A stretch of 64,000 nt of DNA from an uncultured Eubacterium sp. (GTDB lineage Bacteria > Bacillota > Clostridia > Oscillospirales > Acutalibacteraceae). The stretch spans positions 31,494 to 95,493 of the forward strand of contig CALWHV010000005.1 in assembly GCA_944380545.1 (NCBI GenBank), read 5' to 3'. Shown in pieces: positions 16,266-25,862 of this stretch. A program made the position numbers and the translations under genes. Under the pieces are notes generated by a model. The model was not told the origin of the DNA, made no database searches, and worked only from the letters and a program-made list of their open reading frames with translations. Each line of letters starts with the position of its first letter. Within the stretch, counting starts at the first letter, position 1.

Positions 16266-18047
16266 ATGGAAACGAATTTTACCAAAAATCCGTCGCTCCT
16301 TGCCTGGCTCGATGAAAAGATCGAGCTTCTCAAGCCGTCCAATGTCGTTTGGATAGACGGCTCTAAGGAGCAGATAGCCGCTCTTGAGGAAGAGAGCGTT
16401 AAGACCGGCGAGATGATCAAGCTCAACCAGGATCTGCTGCCGGACTGCTATCTTCACAGAACTGCGGTAAACGATGTTGCCCGTGTGGAGGACAGAACGC
16501 TCATCTGCTCCCGCGAAGAAAAGGACGCCGGCCCCACCAACCACTGGATGGCCCCCGACAAGGCGTATAAGATGCTTTACGACATCGCCCGCGGCTCCTA
16601 TCAGGGCAGAACGATGTATATCATCCCGTATTCAATGGGTCCCATCGGCTCTCCGTTTTCAAAGATCGGTATCGAGATAACCGATTCCATCTATGTTGTT
16701 CTCAATATGAATATTATGACCAGAGTTGGCAAAAAGGTGCTTGAAACTCTCGGCGATTCAAACGACTGGGTTCGCGGTATGCACTGCAAGTGCAGCGTAG
16801 ACCCCGAAAACAGATGGATCTGCCAGTTCCCGGAGGACAACACCATCATCTCCGTAAACTCCGCTTACGGCGGCAATGTGCTTCTCGGCAAAAAGTGCTT
16901 CGCGCTTCGCATAGCCTCCTATCTCGGCAAAAACGAGATGTGGCAGGCAGAGCATATGCTCATCCTCGGCCTTGAAAAGCCGAACGGCGAAGTTAAGTAT
17001 ATCTGCGCCGCATTCCCCAGCGCCTGCGGCAAAACCAACCTTGCAATGCTCATCCCGCCGGAGGGGTATAAAAAGAAGGGCTACAAGGTTTGGTGCGTCG
17101 GCGACGACATCGCCTGGATAAGAAAGGGCCCGGACGGCAGGCTTTACGCCATCAACCCCGAAAACGGCTTCTTCGGCGTTGCTCCCGGCACAAACGAAAA
17201 GTCCAACCCGAACGCGCTTGCGGCAACAAGAAAGGGCACCATCTTCACCAATGTATGCCACGATCTTGACAACAACACCGTTTGGTGGGAGGGGCTTGAC
17301 GATAACCCGCCCACAAACGCCATAGACTGGAAGGGCCAGCCCTGGAACGGCGCCGAGTCAAGCGAAAAGGGCGCTCATCCCAATTCAAGGTTCACCGCTC
17401 CGGCAGTCAACTGCCCCTGCATCTCCTCTGAATTCGAAAATCCGCAGGGCGTGCCGATCTCTGCGTTCGTATTCGGCGGCCGCCGCGCAAAGCTCACCCC
17501 GCTGGTTTATCAGTCAAAGAGCTGGAACCACGGCGTGTTCGTAGGCTCCATTATGGGCTCTGAAACCACCGCGGCAGCAACGGGCGCAGTAGGCGTGGTT
17601 CGCCGCGACCCGATGGCTATGCTTCCCTTCTGCGGCTACAATATGGGCGATTACTGGAAGCACTGGATCGAGATCGGCGAAACGCTCGACCCCGAAAAGG
17701 CTCCCAAGATCTTCAATGTAAACTGGTTCCGCAAGGATGACGAGGGTCATTTCCTGTGGCCGGGCTTCGGCGACAATCTTCGCGTGCTTGACTGGATCAT
17801 CGACCGCTGCGAGGGCAAGGTTGACGCTGTTGAAACTCCCATCGGCTATCTTCCCAAGGCTGAGGACATCAATCTTGAAGGCCTTGATATGACCAAGGAA
17901 GAGCTTGAGAACATCCTTGATGTTGATGTTGACGCTTGGAAGGAAGAACTCAAGGGCGTTGAGGAACTTTACGCTAAATTCGGCGACGCGCTTCCCGCAG
18001 AGCTCAAGGCAGAGCTTGAAGAGGAAAAGGCGCAGCTTAATAAATAA
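16266..18047 (+). CDS. pckG: Phosphoenolpyruvate carboxykinase (GTP)
   Basis: PckG interconverts oxaloacetate plus GTP and PEP plus CO2 plus GDP. The 593 residues match GTP-type enzymes. The kinase-1a loop FPSACGKTNLAML (about residue 250) contains the reactive cysteine that marks the GTP class rather than the ATP class. YGGNVLLGKKCFALR and the FVGSIMGSETTAA segment are also visible. AAGGAG precedes ATG 16266. It is a single-gene unit with its own promoter and terminator. Codon use is strongly biased, suggesting high expression; fermenters often run it anaplerotically. Confidence 0.96.
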   Translation: METNFTKNPSLLAWLDEKIELLKPSNVVWIDGSKEQIAALEEESVKTGEMIKLNQDLLPDCYLHRTAVNDVARVEDRTLICSREEKDAGPTNHWMAPDKAYKMLYDIARGSYQGRTMYIIPYSMGPIGSPFSKIGIEITDSIYVVLNMNIMTRVGKKVLETLGDSNDWVRGMHCKCSVDPENRWICQFPEDNTIISVNSAYGGNVLLGKKCFALRIASYLGKNEMWQAEHMLILGLEKPNGEVKYICAAFPSACGKTNLAMLIPPEGYKKKGYKVWCVGDDIAWIRKGPDGRLYAINPENGFFGVAPGTNEKSNPNALAATRKGTIFTNVCHDLDNNTVWWEGLDDNPPTNAIDWKGQPWNGAESSEKGAHPNSRFTAPAVNCPCISSEFENPQGVPISAFVFGGRRAKLTPLVYQSKSWNHGVFVGSIMGSETTAAATGAVGVVRRDPMAMLPFCGYNMGDYWKHWIEIGETLDPEKAPKIFNVNWFRKDDEGHFLWPGFGDNLRVLDWIIDRCEGKVDAVETPIGYLPKAEDINLEGLDMTKEELENILDVDVDAWKEELKGVEELYAKFGDALPAELKAELEEEKAQLNK

Positions 18048-18059
18048 GTTCAAAAACAG

Positions 18060-18084
18060 AGCCGTTTCGAAAGAAGCGGCTTTT
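18060..18084 (+). terminator. Rho-independent terminator of pckG
   Basis: Stem AGCCGTTTC with GAAGCGGCT (one G-T pair), GAAA tetraloop, then TTTTG. Confidence 0.8.
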
Positions 18085-18143
18085 GTTCTGAGCGGTTTTC
18101 CAAAATTTTAATCATATTTTAATATTTATTATCAAAAAATGTA

Positions 18144-18172
18144 TTGATATCGTATGCCGGTTAGTGTACAAT
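18144..18172 (+). promoter_or_regulatory. Promoter of DUF6472-deacetylase-SecB operon
   Basis: -35 TTGATA at 18144-18149, 17-base spacer, -10 TACAAT at 18167-18172, 53 bases before the first start codon. Confidence 0.7.
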
Positions 18173-18224
18173 AGCCGTGCGGAAAGGTAAATCACGGATC
18201 GCGATTTGTTTGAGGTGAAATGCG

Positions 18225-18407
18225 TTGGAGCTTTTGTGCGAAAAATGCCGCTGGTATCAGCTTGACGAGGAGAACGGCGAGGATTTTTGCACCGCCGTGC
18301 TTGATGAGGACGAGTACAGACAGGCGCAGGCGGGAATTTCATCCGGCAGATGCAGATTCTTTTGTCCGGACAGCGATGATTATCAGATCGTAAGGAGGCA
18401 GAACTGA
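18225..18407 (+). CDS. Small cysteine-rich DUF6472-like protein
   Basis: The 60-residue protein has a CEKCRWY pair at the N-terminus, a central FCTAVLDEDEYRQ and a C-terminal RCRFFCPDSDDYQIVRRQ. This matches the DUF6472 pattern of Clostridia: paired cysteines, LDEDE, then CxFF.P.DDY.IVR. The cysteines suggest a small metal-binding fold; no function is known to me. The start is TTG 18225 with GAGGTG at 18212-18217. It lies 2 bases before the deacetylase gene and is surely co-transcribed. Confidence 0.75.
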   Translation: MELLCEKCRWYQLDEENGEDFCTAVLDEDEYRQAQAGISSGRCRFFCPDSDDYQIVRRQN

Positions 18408-18409
18408 AT

Positions 18410-19840
18410 ATGGCGGCCGAAACAAAAAAACGCGTCGGCATCGCGCCGGCTCTGGCGTTCATAGCTCTGCTGATAATAATAGCGATAGTTGCCGTTGTGT
18501 GGAACAGCAACGACCGCGCCGCCGCGGAATACGCAAACGGCAGCGCGATGGTGCTCGGCGTCGGCCAGGAATACGAGATGCCGGTGGATAACAGGGGCGT
18601 CGTGCGCTTTAAGAGCTACGACAAGGATGTTGTCACCGTCAGCGGCAGCGGCGTTTTCAAGGCGGTCTCAAAGGGAACTGCGCGCGTAAAGGTGGGCAGC
18701 GGCGAGATAACCGTTCAGGTAGAGGACGCGCCCACGGCTATATCCTTTGCCGAAAGCGAGATAGCGATAGGCAGCGGCGAGAAATACAAGCCCGCCGTTA
18801 AGGTGGAGGGCAGCGAGCTCAACACCGGCTTCAAATTCGCTTCAACGGATACGAATATCATTACGATAGACGCAGCGGGGAATATAACCGGCGTTGCCGA
18901 GGGCAGCGCAGATATAAGCGTTGAAAGCTACAACGGCCTCTCCTCAAAGGCGCGCGTAAATGTGCTCAAAGCGCCGGAGAGCGTCACCTTCCCGAAAACG
19001 CATCTGTCCGTGTTCACCGGCTCTGAGGAGGAGCTGAGGCCCTCTATACCGAGCGGCAGCGCCTGCGCCGAATTCACGCTTGAATCAAGCGACACGAATA
19101 TCGCAAAAACAGACGGTATGCGCCTTATTCCCGTTTCAGCCGGCACCTGCGAGATAACCGCAACCTCATATAACGGCAAAAGCGCGGTGTGCACCGTAAC
19201 GGTCACGGACGCTCCGTTTTATATCAGAACCAACCTTGACCCGAACAAAAAGATGATCGCGCTTTCGTTTGACGACGGCCCGAATTATAAAACCACAAGC
19301 ATTGTTTTAGACACGCTTGAAAAATACGACGCCTCCGCAACCTTCTTTATGGTTGCAAACCGCGTCAACGGCAAAAGCGCCGAGTGCGCCAACCGTATGG
19401 TGGAGCTGGGCTGCGAGCTCGGCAACCATACATACGACCATAAGCATTACGGCAACGATGTTACAGCCGCCGATATCCAAAACGGCATAAACCACATAAA
19501 GGAAAAAACCGGTCACGCCCCAACGGCGTTCAGACCCACGGGCGGCTATCTTTCAGACACGATAAAGCAAAACGCCGGCGCGCCGGTATGCCTTTGGAGC
19601 ATCGACACCAACGACTGGAAATACAAAAATGCAGACAGGATCGCAAGCACCGTGCTGAAATATGCCGACGACGGCGATATCGTTCTTATGCACGATATCT
19701 ATAAAACAAGCGCCGAGGCCGTTCAGAAATTCGTGCCGGAGCTTGTAAACAGGGGCTTTCAGATAGTAAATATAGCGGAGCTTGCATATTACAAGGGCGT
19801 GGACCTCAAAAACGGCGAGGTATACAGCTCTATAAAATAA
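18410..19840 (+). CDS. Membrane-anchored polysaccharide deacetylase with Big2-like domains
   Basis: The 476-residue protein has an N-terminal membrane anchor (residues 9-32), about three bacterial Ig-like (Big2) repeats (about 40-265; e.g. IDAAGNITGVAEGSADISVESYNG), and a C-terminal NodB domain (from about 275). NodB motifs are complete: SFDDGP (catalytic and metal Asp), GNHTYDHKHYG (metal His), FRPTGG, DTNDW and LMHD. It likely deacetylates cell-wall GlcNAc outside the membrane, which usually gives lysozyme resistance. It sits between DUF6472 and a SecB-like chaperone gene in one operon. Confidence 0.88.
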   Translation: MAAETKKRVGIAPALAFIALLIIIAIVAVVWNSNDRAAAEYANGSAMVLGVGQEYEMPVDNRGVVRFKSYDKDVVTVSGSGVFKAVSKGTARVKVGSGEITVQVEDAPTAISFAESEIAIGSGEKYKPAVKVEGSELNTGFKFASTDTNIITIDAAGNITGVAEGSADISVESYNGLSSKARVNVLKAPESVTFPKTHLSVFTGSEEELRPSIPSGSACAEFTLESSDTNIAKTDGMRLIPVSAGTCEITATSYNGKSAVCTVTVTDAPFYIRTNLDPNKKMIALSFDDGPNYKTTSIVLDTLEKYDASATFFMVANRVNGKSAECANRMVELGCELGNHTYDHKHYGNDVTAADIQNGINHIKEKTGHAPTAFRPTGGYLSDTIKQNAGAPVCLWSIDTNDWKYKNADRIASTVLKYADDGDIVLMHDIYKTSAEAVQKFVPELVNRGFQIVNIAELAYYKGVDLKNGEVYSSIK

Positions 19841-19857
19841 GCAGGGGGGTAATCGTT

Positions 19858-20262
19858 ATGGTAAAGCTTTTGGGCTGCAAGGTCAACAAGCTTGAGATTG
19901 AAAACCGCGTTAAGCCGGGCACAAGGCTCAGCCTTCAGAATCAGATAAAATATAATGTAAGCTATATGGACGCTCAGCACAGATGCGTGGGCGTTGCGCA
20001 GCTTCGCATAACGGACCGCGATATGGCTCCTTTTGAGCTTCGTATGGAGATGGCGGGCGAATTCAGCTACGACGAGGGCGATGAAAAGGCGGATATCCAC
20101 ACCGAATCGTTCGACCAGCTTTTTGCATATGTTCGCGCCGCAGTCAGCAGCGCCGCCGGTTTAACGGGGCTGCCGGGGCTTATGATACCCATCCTGCGCC
20201 TCAATAAGGACACCGTTACGGTTGCCGGAGCAGAGGAAAAAGAAAATTCGCCGCTTAATTGA
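19858..20262 (+). CDS. SecB-like chaperone family protein
   Basis: The 134-residue protein resembles the SecB-fold proteins of Bacillota: a strand-rich N-terminal half (RLSLQNQIKYNVSYMD, PFELRMEMAGEFSYDEGDE) and the ending FDQLFAYVRAAVSSAAGLTGLPGLMIP, which parallels the SecB helix and PPxxLxP pattern. SecB-fold proteins keep clients unfolded for export. Here the neighbour is an exported deacetylase, but a general role is just as likely. GCAGGGGGGTAATCGTT precedes ATG 19858. Confidence 0.65.
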   Translation: MVKLLGCKVNKLEIENRVKPGTRLSLQNQIKYNVSYMDAQHRCVGVAQLRITDRDMAPFELRMEMAGEFSYDEGDEKADIHTESFDQLFAYVRAAVSSAAGLTGLPGLMIPILRLNKDTVTVAGAEEKENSPLN

Positions 20263-20272
20263 GCCTCTTTTA

Positions 20273-20301
20273 TTGACTTAAAATCGTTAATAGGATATAA
20301 T
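20273..20301 (+). promoter_or_regulatory. Strong promoter of purA
   Basis: -35 TTGACT at 20273-20278, 17-base spacer, -10 TATAAT at 20296-20301. Confidence 0.8.
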
Positions 20302-20307
20302 CAAACA

Positions 20308-20334
20308 GGGAATGGGTCTTGTTGTCCCGTTCCC
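20308..20334 (+). promoter_or_regulatory. Hairpin at the 5' end of the purA leader
   Basis: GGGAATGGG pairs with CCCGTTCCC (one G-T pair) across a 9-base loop, starting about where transcription would begin. No T-run follows, so it is a 5'-end stabilising hairpin or a protein site rather than a terminator. No purine riboswitch core is visible. Confidence 0.5.
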
Positions 20335-20385
20335 GTTTGTGCGTCATAAAACGGCGCGTATAATTTTTTGATTGGAGAATGTGAT

Positions 20386-21663
20386 ATGGTAAGAGCAATC
20401 GTCGGCGCCAACTGGGGCGATGAGGGCAAGGGCAAGATAACCGATATGTTTGCCCAGGAGGCCGATATCGTTATCCGCTTTCAGGGCGGGGCAAACGCCG
20501 GCCACACCATAATAAACGAGCACGGGCGCTTTGCGCTTCACCTTATGCCCAGCGGCGTATGCAGCGAAAACACCGTATGCATAATCGGAAACGGCGTTGC
20601 GCTCGATATTGATAAGTTTATCAGCGAGCTTTCCGATATCAAAAAGGCGGGGCTTGAGCCGAAGCTGCTTGTTTCGGAGCGCTGCCAGATACTTATGCCG
20701 TATCATATCCTGCTTGATACTTATGAGGAGGAGCGCCTCGGCAAGGCGGCGTTCGGCTCCACGAAAAGCGGCATCGCGCCGTTCTTTTCGGATAAATTCT
20801 CAAAGATAGGCATCCAGGTAAACGAGCTTTTTGACGAGGATGTGCTCCGCGCCAAGCTCAAAAATATCTGCACGCTTAAAAACCTAACCTTAAAATATGT
20901 TTACAACAAGCCCCTGCTCAATGAGGAGGAGCTGTTTGAGACCTGTATGAGATATAAGGAGCAGATAGCCCCCTTCGTTTGCGACACGCATACATATATC
21001 CAAAACGCCCTGAGGCAGGGCAAAAGGATACTGCTTGAGGGCCAGCTCGGCACGCTTAAGGACCCCGATTTCGGCATCTATCCGATGGTCACCTCATCGT
21101 CAACGCTTGCCGGCTACGGCTGCGTCGGCGCGGGCATCTCGCCGAAGGAGATAGAGGATATAGTCGTAGTTACAAAGGCGTATTCAAGCGCCGTGGGCGC
21201 GGGCGAGTTCGTGTCCGAGATACTTGACGATAAAGAGGCGCAGGAGCTTCGTATCCACGGCGGCGATAAGGGCGAATTCGGCGCCACCACGGGCAGGCCG
21301 CGCCGCGTTGGCTGGTTCGACTGCGTTGCCACGCGCTACGGCGTTGAGTGCCAGGGAGCAACAAGGGTGGTTATGACCGCGCTTGACTGCCTCTCGTATC
21401 TTGAGGAGATAAAGGTCTGCGTCGGCTACGAGCTGGACGGCGAGATAATCAGATATTTCCCCACCACGCCTTCACTCAAAAGATGCAGGCCCGTATATAA
21501 AACGCTCAAGGGCTGGCACTGCGATATCCGCGGCATAAGAAAGTATTCCGAGCTGCCGCAGGAAACGCGCGATTATGTTGAATTTATTGAAAAAGAGATA
21601 GGTCACCCCATCGCAATGGTCTCAAACGGGCCGGAGCGCGAGGCAATCATTTATAAGGACTGA
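20386..21663 (+). CDS. purA: Adenylosuccinate synthase
   Basis: PurA joins IMP and aspartate using GTP, the first committed step to AMP. The 425-residue protein starts with the GANWGDEGKGKITD phosphate loop, followed by GGANAGHTI and later STKSGIAP and the GATTGRPRRVGWFD loop. ATG 20386 with GGAG at 20374-20377 is the start; an upstream TTG frame is disregarded. It is a single-gene unit facing dinB across a shared terminator. Confidence 0.96.
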   Translation: MVRAIVGANWGDEGKGKITDMFAQEADIVIRFQGGANAGHTIINEHGRFALHLMPSGVCSENTVCIIGNGVALDIDKFISELSDIKKAGLEPKLLVSERCQILMPYHILLDTYEEERLGKAAFGSTKSGIAPFFSDKFSKIGIQVNELFDEDVLRAKLKNICTLKNLTLKYVYNKPLLNEEELFETCMRYKEQIAPFVCDTHTYIQNALRQGKRILLEGQLGTLKDPDFGIYPMVTSSSTLAGYGCVGAGISPKEIEDIVVVTKAYSSAVGAGEFVSEILDDKEAQELRIHGGDKGEFGATTGRPRRVGWFDCVATRYGVECQGATRVVMTALDCLSYLEEIKVCVGYELDGEIIRYFPTTPSLKRCRPVYKTLKGWHCDIRGIRKYSELPQETRDYVEFIEKEIGHPIAMVSNGPEREAIIYKD

Positions 21664-21689
21664 CGGATTTTCCGTATTTTCCGTAAAAC

Positions 21690-21723
21690 AACGCCGCTCG
21701 ACATTCGCGCCGGGCGGCGTTTT
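21690..21723. terminator. Bidirectional terminator between purA and dinB
   Basis: AACGCCGC pairs with GCGGCGTT across a GC-rich loop. T-runs on the + side and A-runs upstream serve both converging genes. Confidence 0.75.
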
Positions 21724-21728
21724 GGCGT

Positions 21729-22925
21729 TTATTTCTTTTTAGGGCGCTTGGAATTCAGCGTGGAGCCCGGCAGAATGGAGGAGTCGCCGAATCTGCCGCG
21801 TATCGAATCCACGGCGGCGTCCACCTTCCTCTTCCTCTCGCTGCCGCCGTCCGCACCGAAAAGGCTTAGCTGCTGCTCCTCGCCGTCTGTCAGCTCTGAA
21901 AGCGAAACTCCGAGCAGCCGCAGCTCCTCGCCGTGCCAAAGCTCGGAAAACAGCTTCTTCACCTCGGCGTATAAATCGAGCGTTATGTCCGTCGCCTGCT
22001 CAAGCTGCCTGCCGTGGGAGCTGTTTTTAAACGCGCTCGTGCGTATGCTCACGGTCACGCACCGCGCTCGCTTTCCTCCCGCCCTCATACGCGACGCCGC
22101 CGCGTCGGTCAGCGCAAGCAGCAGGCTCAGCGCGGCTGAGCGGTCGGTAACATTCTCCTCAACCGTTATAGAGTGGCCGTAGCTCTTCACCTCGCGCGCG
22201 GCGGGGGAAACGGGCGAATCGTCTATCCCGTTTGCGTAGTCGTGAAGCTGCCTTGCCGCCTTTTCACCCGTAAGGGCGCGCAGCATTCGTATGTCGGCGC
22301 TTGCAAGCTCGCCTATCGTGCATATGCTCACCGAGCGCAGCTTTTTCGCCGTTGCCCCGCCCAGAAAAAGCAGGTCCTCAACCGGCAGCGGCCACAGCTT
22401 TTTTTCTATCTCCGCCGAAAACAGGGTATGCACCCTGTCCGGCTTTTCAAAGTCGCTCGCCGTTTTTGCAAGCAGCTTGTTGGAGCCGACGCCGATATTC
22501 ACGGTAAAGCCCAGCTCTTTTTTTATCCGCTTCTTTATCTCAAACGCGGCGTCTGTGATATTAGGGTAAAGGCGCTCCATTCCGCTCATATCAAGAAAGC
22601 ACTCGTCTATTGAGAATTTTTCAAGGCAGGGCGAATATTCGGCGCATATCTCGGTAAAGGCGGCGGAGCAGCGGGAATAAAGCTTAAAATCAGGCGGCGC
22701 GGCTTCAAGCTGCGGGCATTTTCGCAGCGCCATTGAAACAGGCTCGCCCGTTTTTATTCCGTATTTTTTGGCGGGCACGGATTTTGCCAGCACCACGCTC
22801 ATGCGCTTTTCGGGGTCTCCGCCTATTATCGCGGGAACCTCTCTTAAATCGCTTTTTCCGTTTTTTATGCGCTCAACGCTTGTCCACGATAAAAACGCGC
22901 TGTTTACATCTATGTGGAATATCAC
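21729..22925 (-). CDS. dinB: DNA polymerase IV (Y-family)
   Basis: This 398-residue translesion polymerase copies past damaged template bases. The start is GTG at 22925, with GGGAG just upstream and VIFHIDVNSAFLSW as the family N-terminus; the longer frame to 22991 has no good site. The catalytic SIDECFLDMSG motif (about residue 105), the NIGVGSNKLLAK segment and a little-finger domain are present. Near the C-terminus, QQLSLF is a textbook sliding-clamp-binding motif. No LexA box was recognised upstream. Confidence 0.93.
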   Translation of the reverse strand: MIFHIDVNSAFLSWTSVERIKNGKSDLREVPAIIGGDPEKRMSVVLAKSVPAKKYGIKTGEPVSMALRKCPQLEAAPPDFKLYSRCSAAFTEICAEYSPCLEKFSIDECFLDMSGMERLYPNITDAAFEIKKRIKKELGFTVNIGVGSNKLLAKTASDFEKPDRVHTLFSAEIEKKLWPLPVEDLLFLGGATAKKLRSVSICTIGELASADIRMLRALTGEKAARQLHDYANGIDDSPVSPAAREVKSYGHSITVEENVTDRSAALSLLLALTDAAASRMRAGGKRARCVTVSIRTSAFKNSSHGRQLEQATDITLDLYAEVKKLFSELWHGEELRLLGVSLSELTDGEEQQLSLFGADGGSERKRKVDAAVDSIRGRFGDSSILPGSTLNSKRPKKK

Positions 22926-23024
22926 TCTTTCTCCCGTTTTTCCCACCTCCGCTTTCGCTTTTATTTTATCACCGCGCGGCGCTTTTTGCAATCAAAACGC
23001 ATTTTGCGGCGGCTTAAAAATTTA

Positions 23025-23053
23025 TTGTATATTGCGCCGTCTTGTGCTATTAT
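23025..23053 (+). promoter_or_regulatory. Promoter of glyS
   Basis: -35 TTGTAT at 23025-23030, 17-base spacer, -10 TATTAT at 23048-23053. The leader is about 30 bases, too short for a T-box. Confidence 0.7.
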
Positions 23054-23089
23054 ATTAGCGTATAAATATCATTTTCAAGGAGAACAGAT

Positions 23090-24472
23090 ATGGAAAACAC
23101 TCAAAAATCGCTTGAAACGCTCGTAACGCTCTGCAAGGGCAGGGGCTTCGTGTATCCCGGCTCGGAGATATACGGCGGTCTTGCAAACACCTGGGATTTC
23201 GGCCCCCTCGGCGTGGAGCTTAAAAACAATATCAAGGCGGCTTGGCGCAGAAAATTCATCCAGGAAAACAAGCTCAATGTGGGGCTTGATTCGGCAATTC
23301 TTATGAATCCGCAAACCTGGGTCGCCAGCGGCCACCTGGGCGGATTTTCAGACCCGCTTATGGATTGCTGCCAGTGCAAGACCCGCCACCGTGCAGACGA
23401 CCTTATTGAGAATTTTGACGGCACCAATGTTGCCGGCTGGAGCAATGAGGAGATGAGCGCCTATATCAAAGAGCACAATATCCCGTGCCCCAACTGCGGC
23501 GCGCACGATTTCACCGATATCAGGCAGTTCAATCTGATGTTCAAAACCTTCCAGGGCGTAACGGAGGATACGAAGGACGAGATCTATCTTCGCCCGGAAA
23601 CGGCGCAGGGCATCTTCGTCAACTTCGCCAATATCCAGCGCACCACCAGAAAAAAGATACCGTTTGGCGTTGCGCAGGTGGGCAAATCCTTCAGAAACGA
23701 GATAACGCCCGGCAAATTCATCTTCCGCGTGCGTGAGTTCGAGCAGATGGAGCTTGAGTTCTTCTGCAAGCCCGGCACGGACCTTGAGTGGTTCGATTAC
23801 TGGCGCTCCTACTGCCGCGATTTCCTGTATTCCATCGGCATCAGCAAAGAGAATCTGCGCCTGCGCGACCACGAAAAGGAGGAGCTTTCCTTCTATTCAA
23901 AGGCAACAACCGATTTTGAATATATGTTCCCGTTCGGCTGGGGCGAGCTTTGGGGAATCGCGGACAGAACCGATTACGACCTCACCCAGCACATCAACAC
24001 AAGCGGCAAGAATCTGGAGTATTTCGACCAGGAGAGCGGCGAAAAATATGTTCCCTATGTAATCGAGCCGTCGCTCGGCGTTGAAAGGCTCTTCCTTGCC
24101 GTGCTCACGGAGGCGTACGACGAGGAAATAGTTGACGAGGCAAAGAACGACAAGCGCGTGGTTATGCGCTTTCATCCGGCGCTCGCCCCGTTCAAGGCGG
24201 CAGTTCTGCCGCTCTCCAAAAAGCTCGGCGAGCAGGCAGGCGCGGTATACGACAGCCTTTGCAAAAAATTCAGCGTAGATTATGACGACGCCGGCTCCAT
24301 CGGCAAGCGCTACCGCAGGCAGGATGAGATCGGCACGCCGTTTTGCATCACTTATGATTTTGAGTCGGAGGAGGACGGCTGCGTCACCGTGCGCGACAGG
24401 GATACGATGCAGCAGGTAAGGCTTCCGATAGCTCAGCTTGAAAGCTATATTTCAGAAAAACTTGATTTTTAA
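23090..24472 (+). CDS. glyS: Glycyl-tRNA synthetase (dimeric type)
   Basis: This 460-residue class II synthetase charges tRNA-Gly. It is the single-chain dimeric type (glyQS) rather than the alpha/beta form. Motif 1 region [12 protein letters not shown], zinc-site pairs CCQCKTRH and CPNCGAHD, motif 2 [23 protein letters not shown] and motif 3 [11 protein letters not shown] are visible, with an anticodon-binding domain at the end (from about 360). AAGGAG precedes ATG 23090. A membrane protein gene follows after 29 bases. Confidence 0.96.
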   Translation: MENTQKSLETLVTLCKGRGFVYPGSEIYGGLANTWDFGPLGVELKNNIKAAWRRKFIQENKLNVGLDSAILMNPQTWVASGHLGGFSDPLMDCCQCKTRHRADDLIENFDGTNVAGWSNEEMSAYIKEHNIPCPNCGAHDFTDIRQFNLMFKTFQGVTEDTKDEIYLRPETAQGIFVNFANIQRTTRKKIPFGVAQVGKSFRNEITPGKFIFRVREFEQMELEFFCKPGTDLEWFDYWRSYCRDFLYSIGISKENLRLRDHEKEELSFYSKATTDFEYMFPFGWGELWGIADRTDYDLTQHINTSGKNLEYFDQESGEKYVPYVIEPSLGVERLFLAVLTEAYDEEIVDEAKNDKRVVMRFHPALAPFKAAVLPLSKKLGEQAGAVYDSLCKKFSVDYDDAGSIGKRYRRQDEIGTPFCITYDFESEEDGCVTVRDRDTMQQVRLPIAQLESYISEKLDF

Positions 24473-24501
24473 GCCGCTTTCGCGGCGCGGAGGGCAGTCT
24501 T

Positions 24502-25794
24502 ATGTGGCTGAACAGAAAAATAATAAAGCGTCAGGCTAAAAACCTTATTTCCGGCAGGGAAACGCGCCTTTTCGGCGTTTGCGCAGTTTCCGCTCTACCG
24601 ATATTCGTCGTAGTTCTCGTCCTGTATTTCTCGATGTTCGGCGCCGTTTTTGCAATGGTGCCCGAATACGAGGAGATGCCAGCGGGCGGCTACGAGCAGT
24701 ATTTTAACGAAAATTTCAGCGATGAGGACAGGGCTGAGCACGATTTCAACAGCTTCGGCACGGCGCAGCCGTCCGATATGCCGCAGTATGCTCCGCGGGA
24801 ATACGGCGAGCAGTATTCCCGTCAGCTAAACGAGCGCGAATTGATGAAATCGCTTGCCGTAACGGGCTCGGTATTTCTGCTTGCCCTGATAGGGGAGATC
24901 GCGCTGATTTTTATGATGCCGATTCAGGTGCGGCTGCCGTATTATTTTACGGAGGTCGCCCGCGGCGGTTACCGCGGCTTTAAAGAGGGCGTAAGGCGCG
25001 TCTACCGCGGCTCGTTTAAGGAGAAATACGATAAAAAGCTCGGCCTCGCGCTGCTCAAAAGCATCCTTGTTTCTCTGCTCTCTCAGCTGTTTTGGGTTCC
25101 CGGCATCATCTTCTCTTACAGCTCGGCGTTCGCGTTTTTCATAGCGTGCGAATATCCGGAGCTTCCCGTTTGGGATTCAATAAAGCTCAGCCGCAAAATG
25201 GTCAGGGGCTACCGCACGGAGCTGTTTGTCCTTGAGCTGTCGGTTCTGCCGTGGGCGCTGGCATCGTGCCTAATATTCCCGATGATCTTCACTGTTCCGT
25301 ATATGCACGCCTTAGCCGCGCTTTATTATGAGAATTTCAAGCGCCGCGCCCTTGCAACGGGAGCGGTAACACAGGATGATTTCCTCACCGAGCAGCAGCG
25401 CTTTATGAAGTATATGCAAAAGGCGCAGCAGAACGCTCAGTCGCCGAACGGCGGCTTTCAGCCGCAGCCATACCCGCCCTTCGCCCCGCGCCCGATAGAC
25501 CCGCAGGCGTACCGCGAGTATTATTTTGAGCCGGTCATGCCGCGGAGCGCGGCAGCGATCGATCCTCTGCAAAACCCGTATCATCAGCAGCCCGCCGCGC
25601 CGCAGCAGGCGCAGTGGCAGCAGGAAGGCGCGCCGCAGCAGCCGCCGGCAGAGGGCGTTTCGCAGCCGGTCAACTTCACCGCCGCCCAGCCGCAGGAGCC
25701 CGCGGAGCCGGAGTTCATCGAGCCTCAGGAGCCGAGCGAGGAGCTGACCGAGCCGCAGGAGCCGCAAGAGCCGCAGGACGGCGATATAAAATAA
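24502..25794 (+). CDS. DUF975-like integral membrane protein with Pro/Gln/Glu-rich tail
   Basis: The 430-residue protein has about five or six membrane segments in residues 1-275 and a low-complexity cytoplasmic tail rich in P, Q and E (about 300-430). The arrangement LNRKIIKRQAKNLISGRETRL, then a glycosylation-free loop of about 90 residues, then the FKEGVRRVYRGSF segment and SYSSAFAFFIACEYPELPVWDSIKLSRKMVRGYR, matches the DUF975 family. Members are common in Clostridia; function is unknown. The tail has repeated PQEP units. It is probably co-transcribed with glyS. Confidence 0.7.
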   Translation: MWLNRKIIKRQAKNLISGRETRLFGVCAVSALPIFVVVLVLYFSMFGAVFAMVPEYEEMPAGGYEQYFNENFSDEDRAEHDFNSFGTAQPSDMPQYAPREYGEQYSRQLNERELMKSLAVTGSVFLLALIGEIALIFMMPIQVRLPYYFTEVARGGYRGFKEGVRRVYRGSFKEKYDKKLGLALLKSILVSLLSQLFWVPGIIFSYSSAFAFFIACEYPELPVWDSIKLSRKMVRGYRTELFVLELSVLPWALASCLIFPMIFTVPYMHALAALYYENFKRRALATGAVTQDDFLTEQQRFMKYMQKAQQNAQSPNGGFQPQPYPPFAPRPIDPQAYREYYFEPVMPRSAAAIDPLQNPYHQQPAAPQQAQWQQEGAPQQPPAEGVSQPVNFTAAQPQEPAEPEFIEPQEPSEELTEPQEPQEPQDGDIK

Positions 25795-25810
25795 AATAAC
25801 GCAAACAGTA

Positions 25811-25847
25811 AAAATCCCCCGTGCAGATCACGCACAGGGGATTTTTT
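25811..25847. terminator. Bidirectional terminator between DUF975 gene and mgtE
   Basis: AAAATCCCC..GTGC pairs with GCAC.GGGGATTTT, with T-runs on both strands. Confidence 0.85.
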
Positions 25848-25862
25848 GCTTTGTTATATCGG

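Noticed and set aside
20302..20385. Purine riboswitch in the purA leader
   Set aside because: There is one hairpin only; the conserved purine-aptamer core and a terminator/antiterminator pair are not visible.
23054..23089. T-box leader before glyS
   Set aside because: The leader from the promoter to the start is about 30 bases; no T-box or specifier stem fits.
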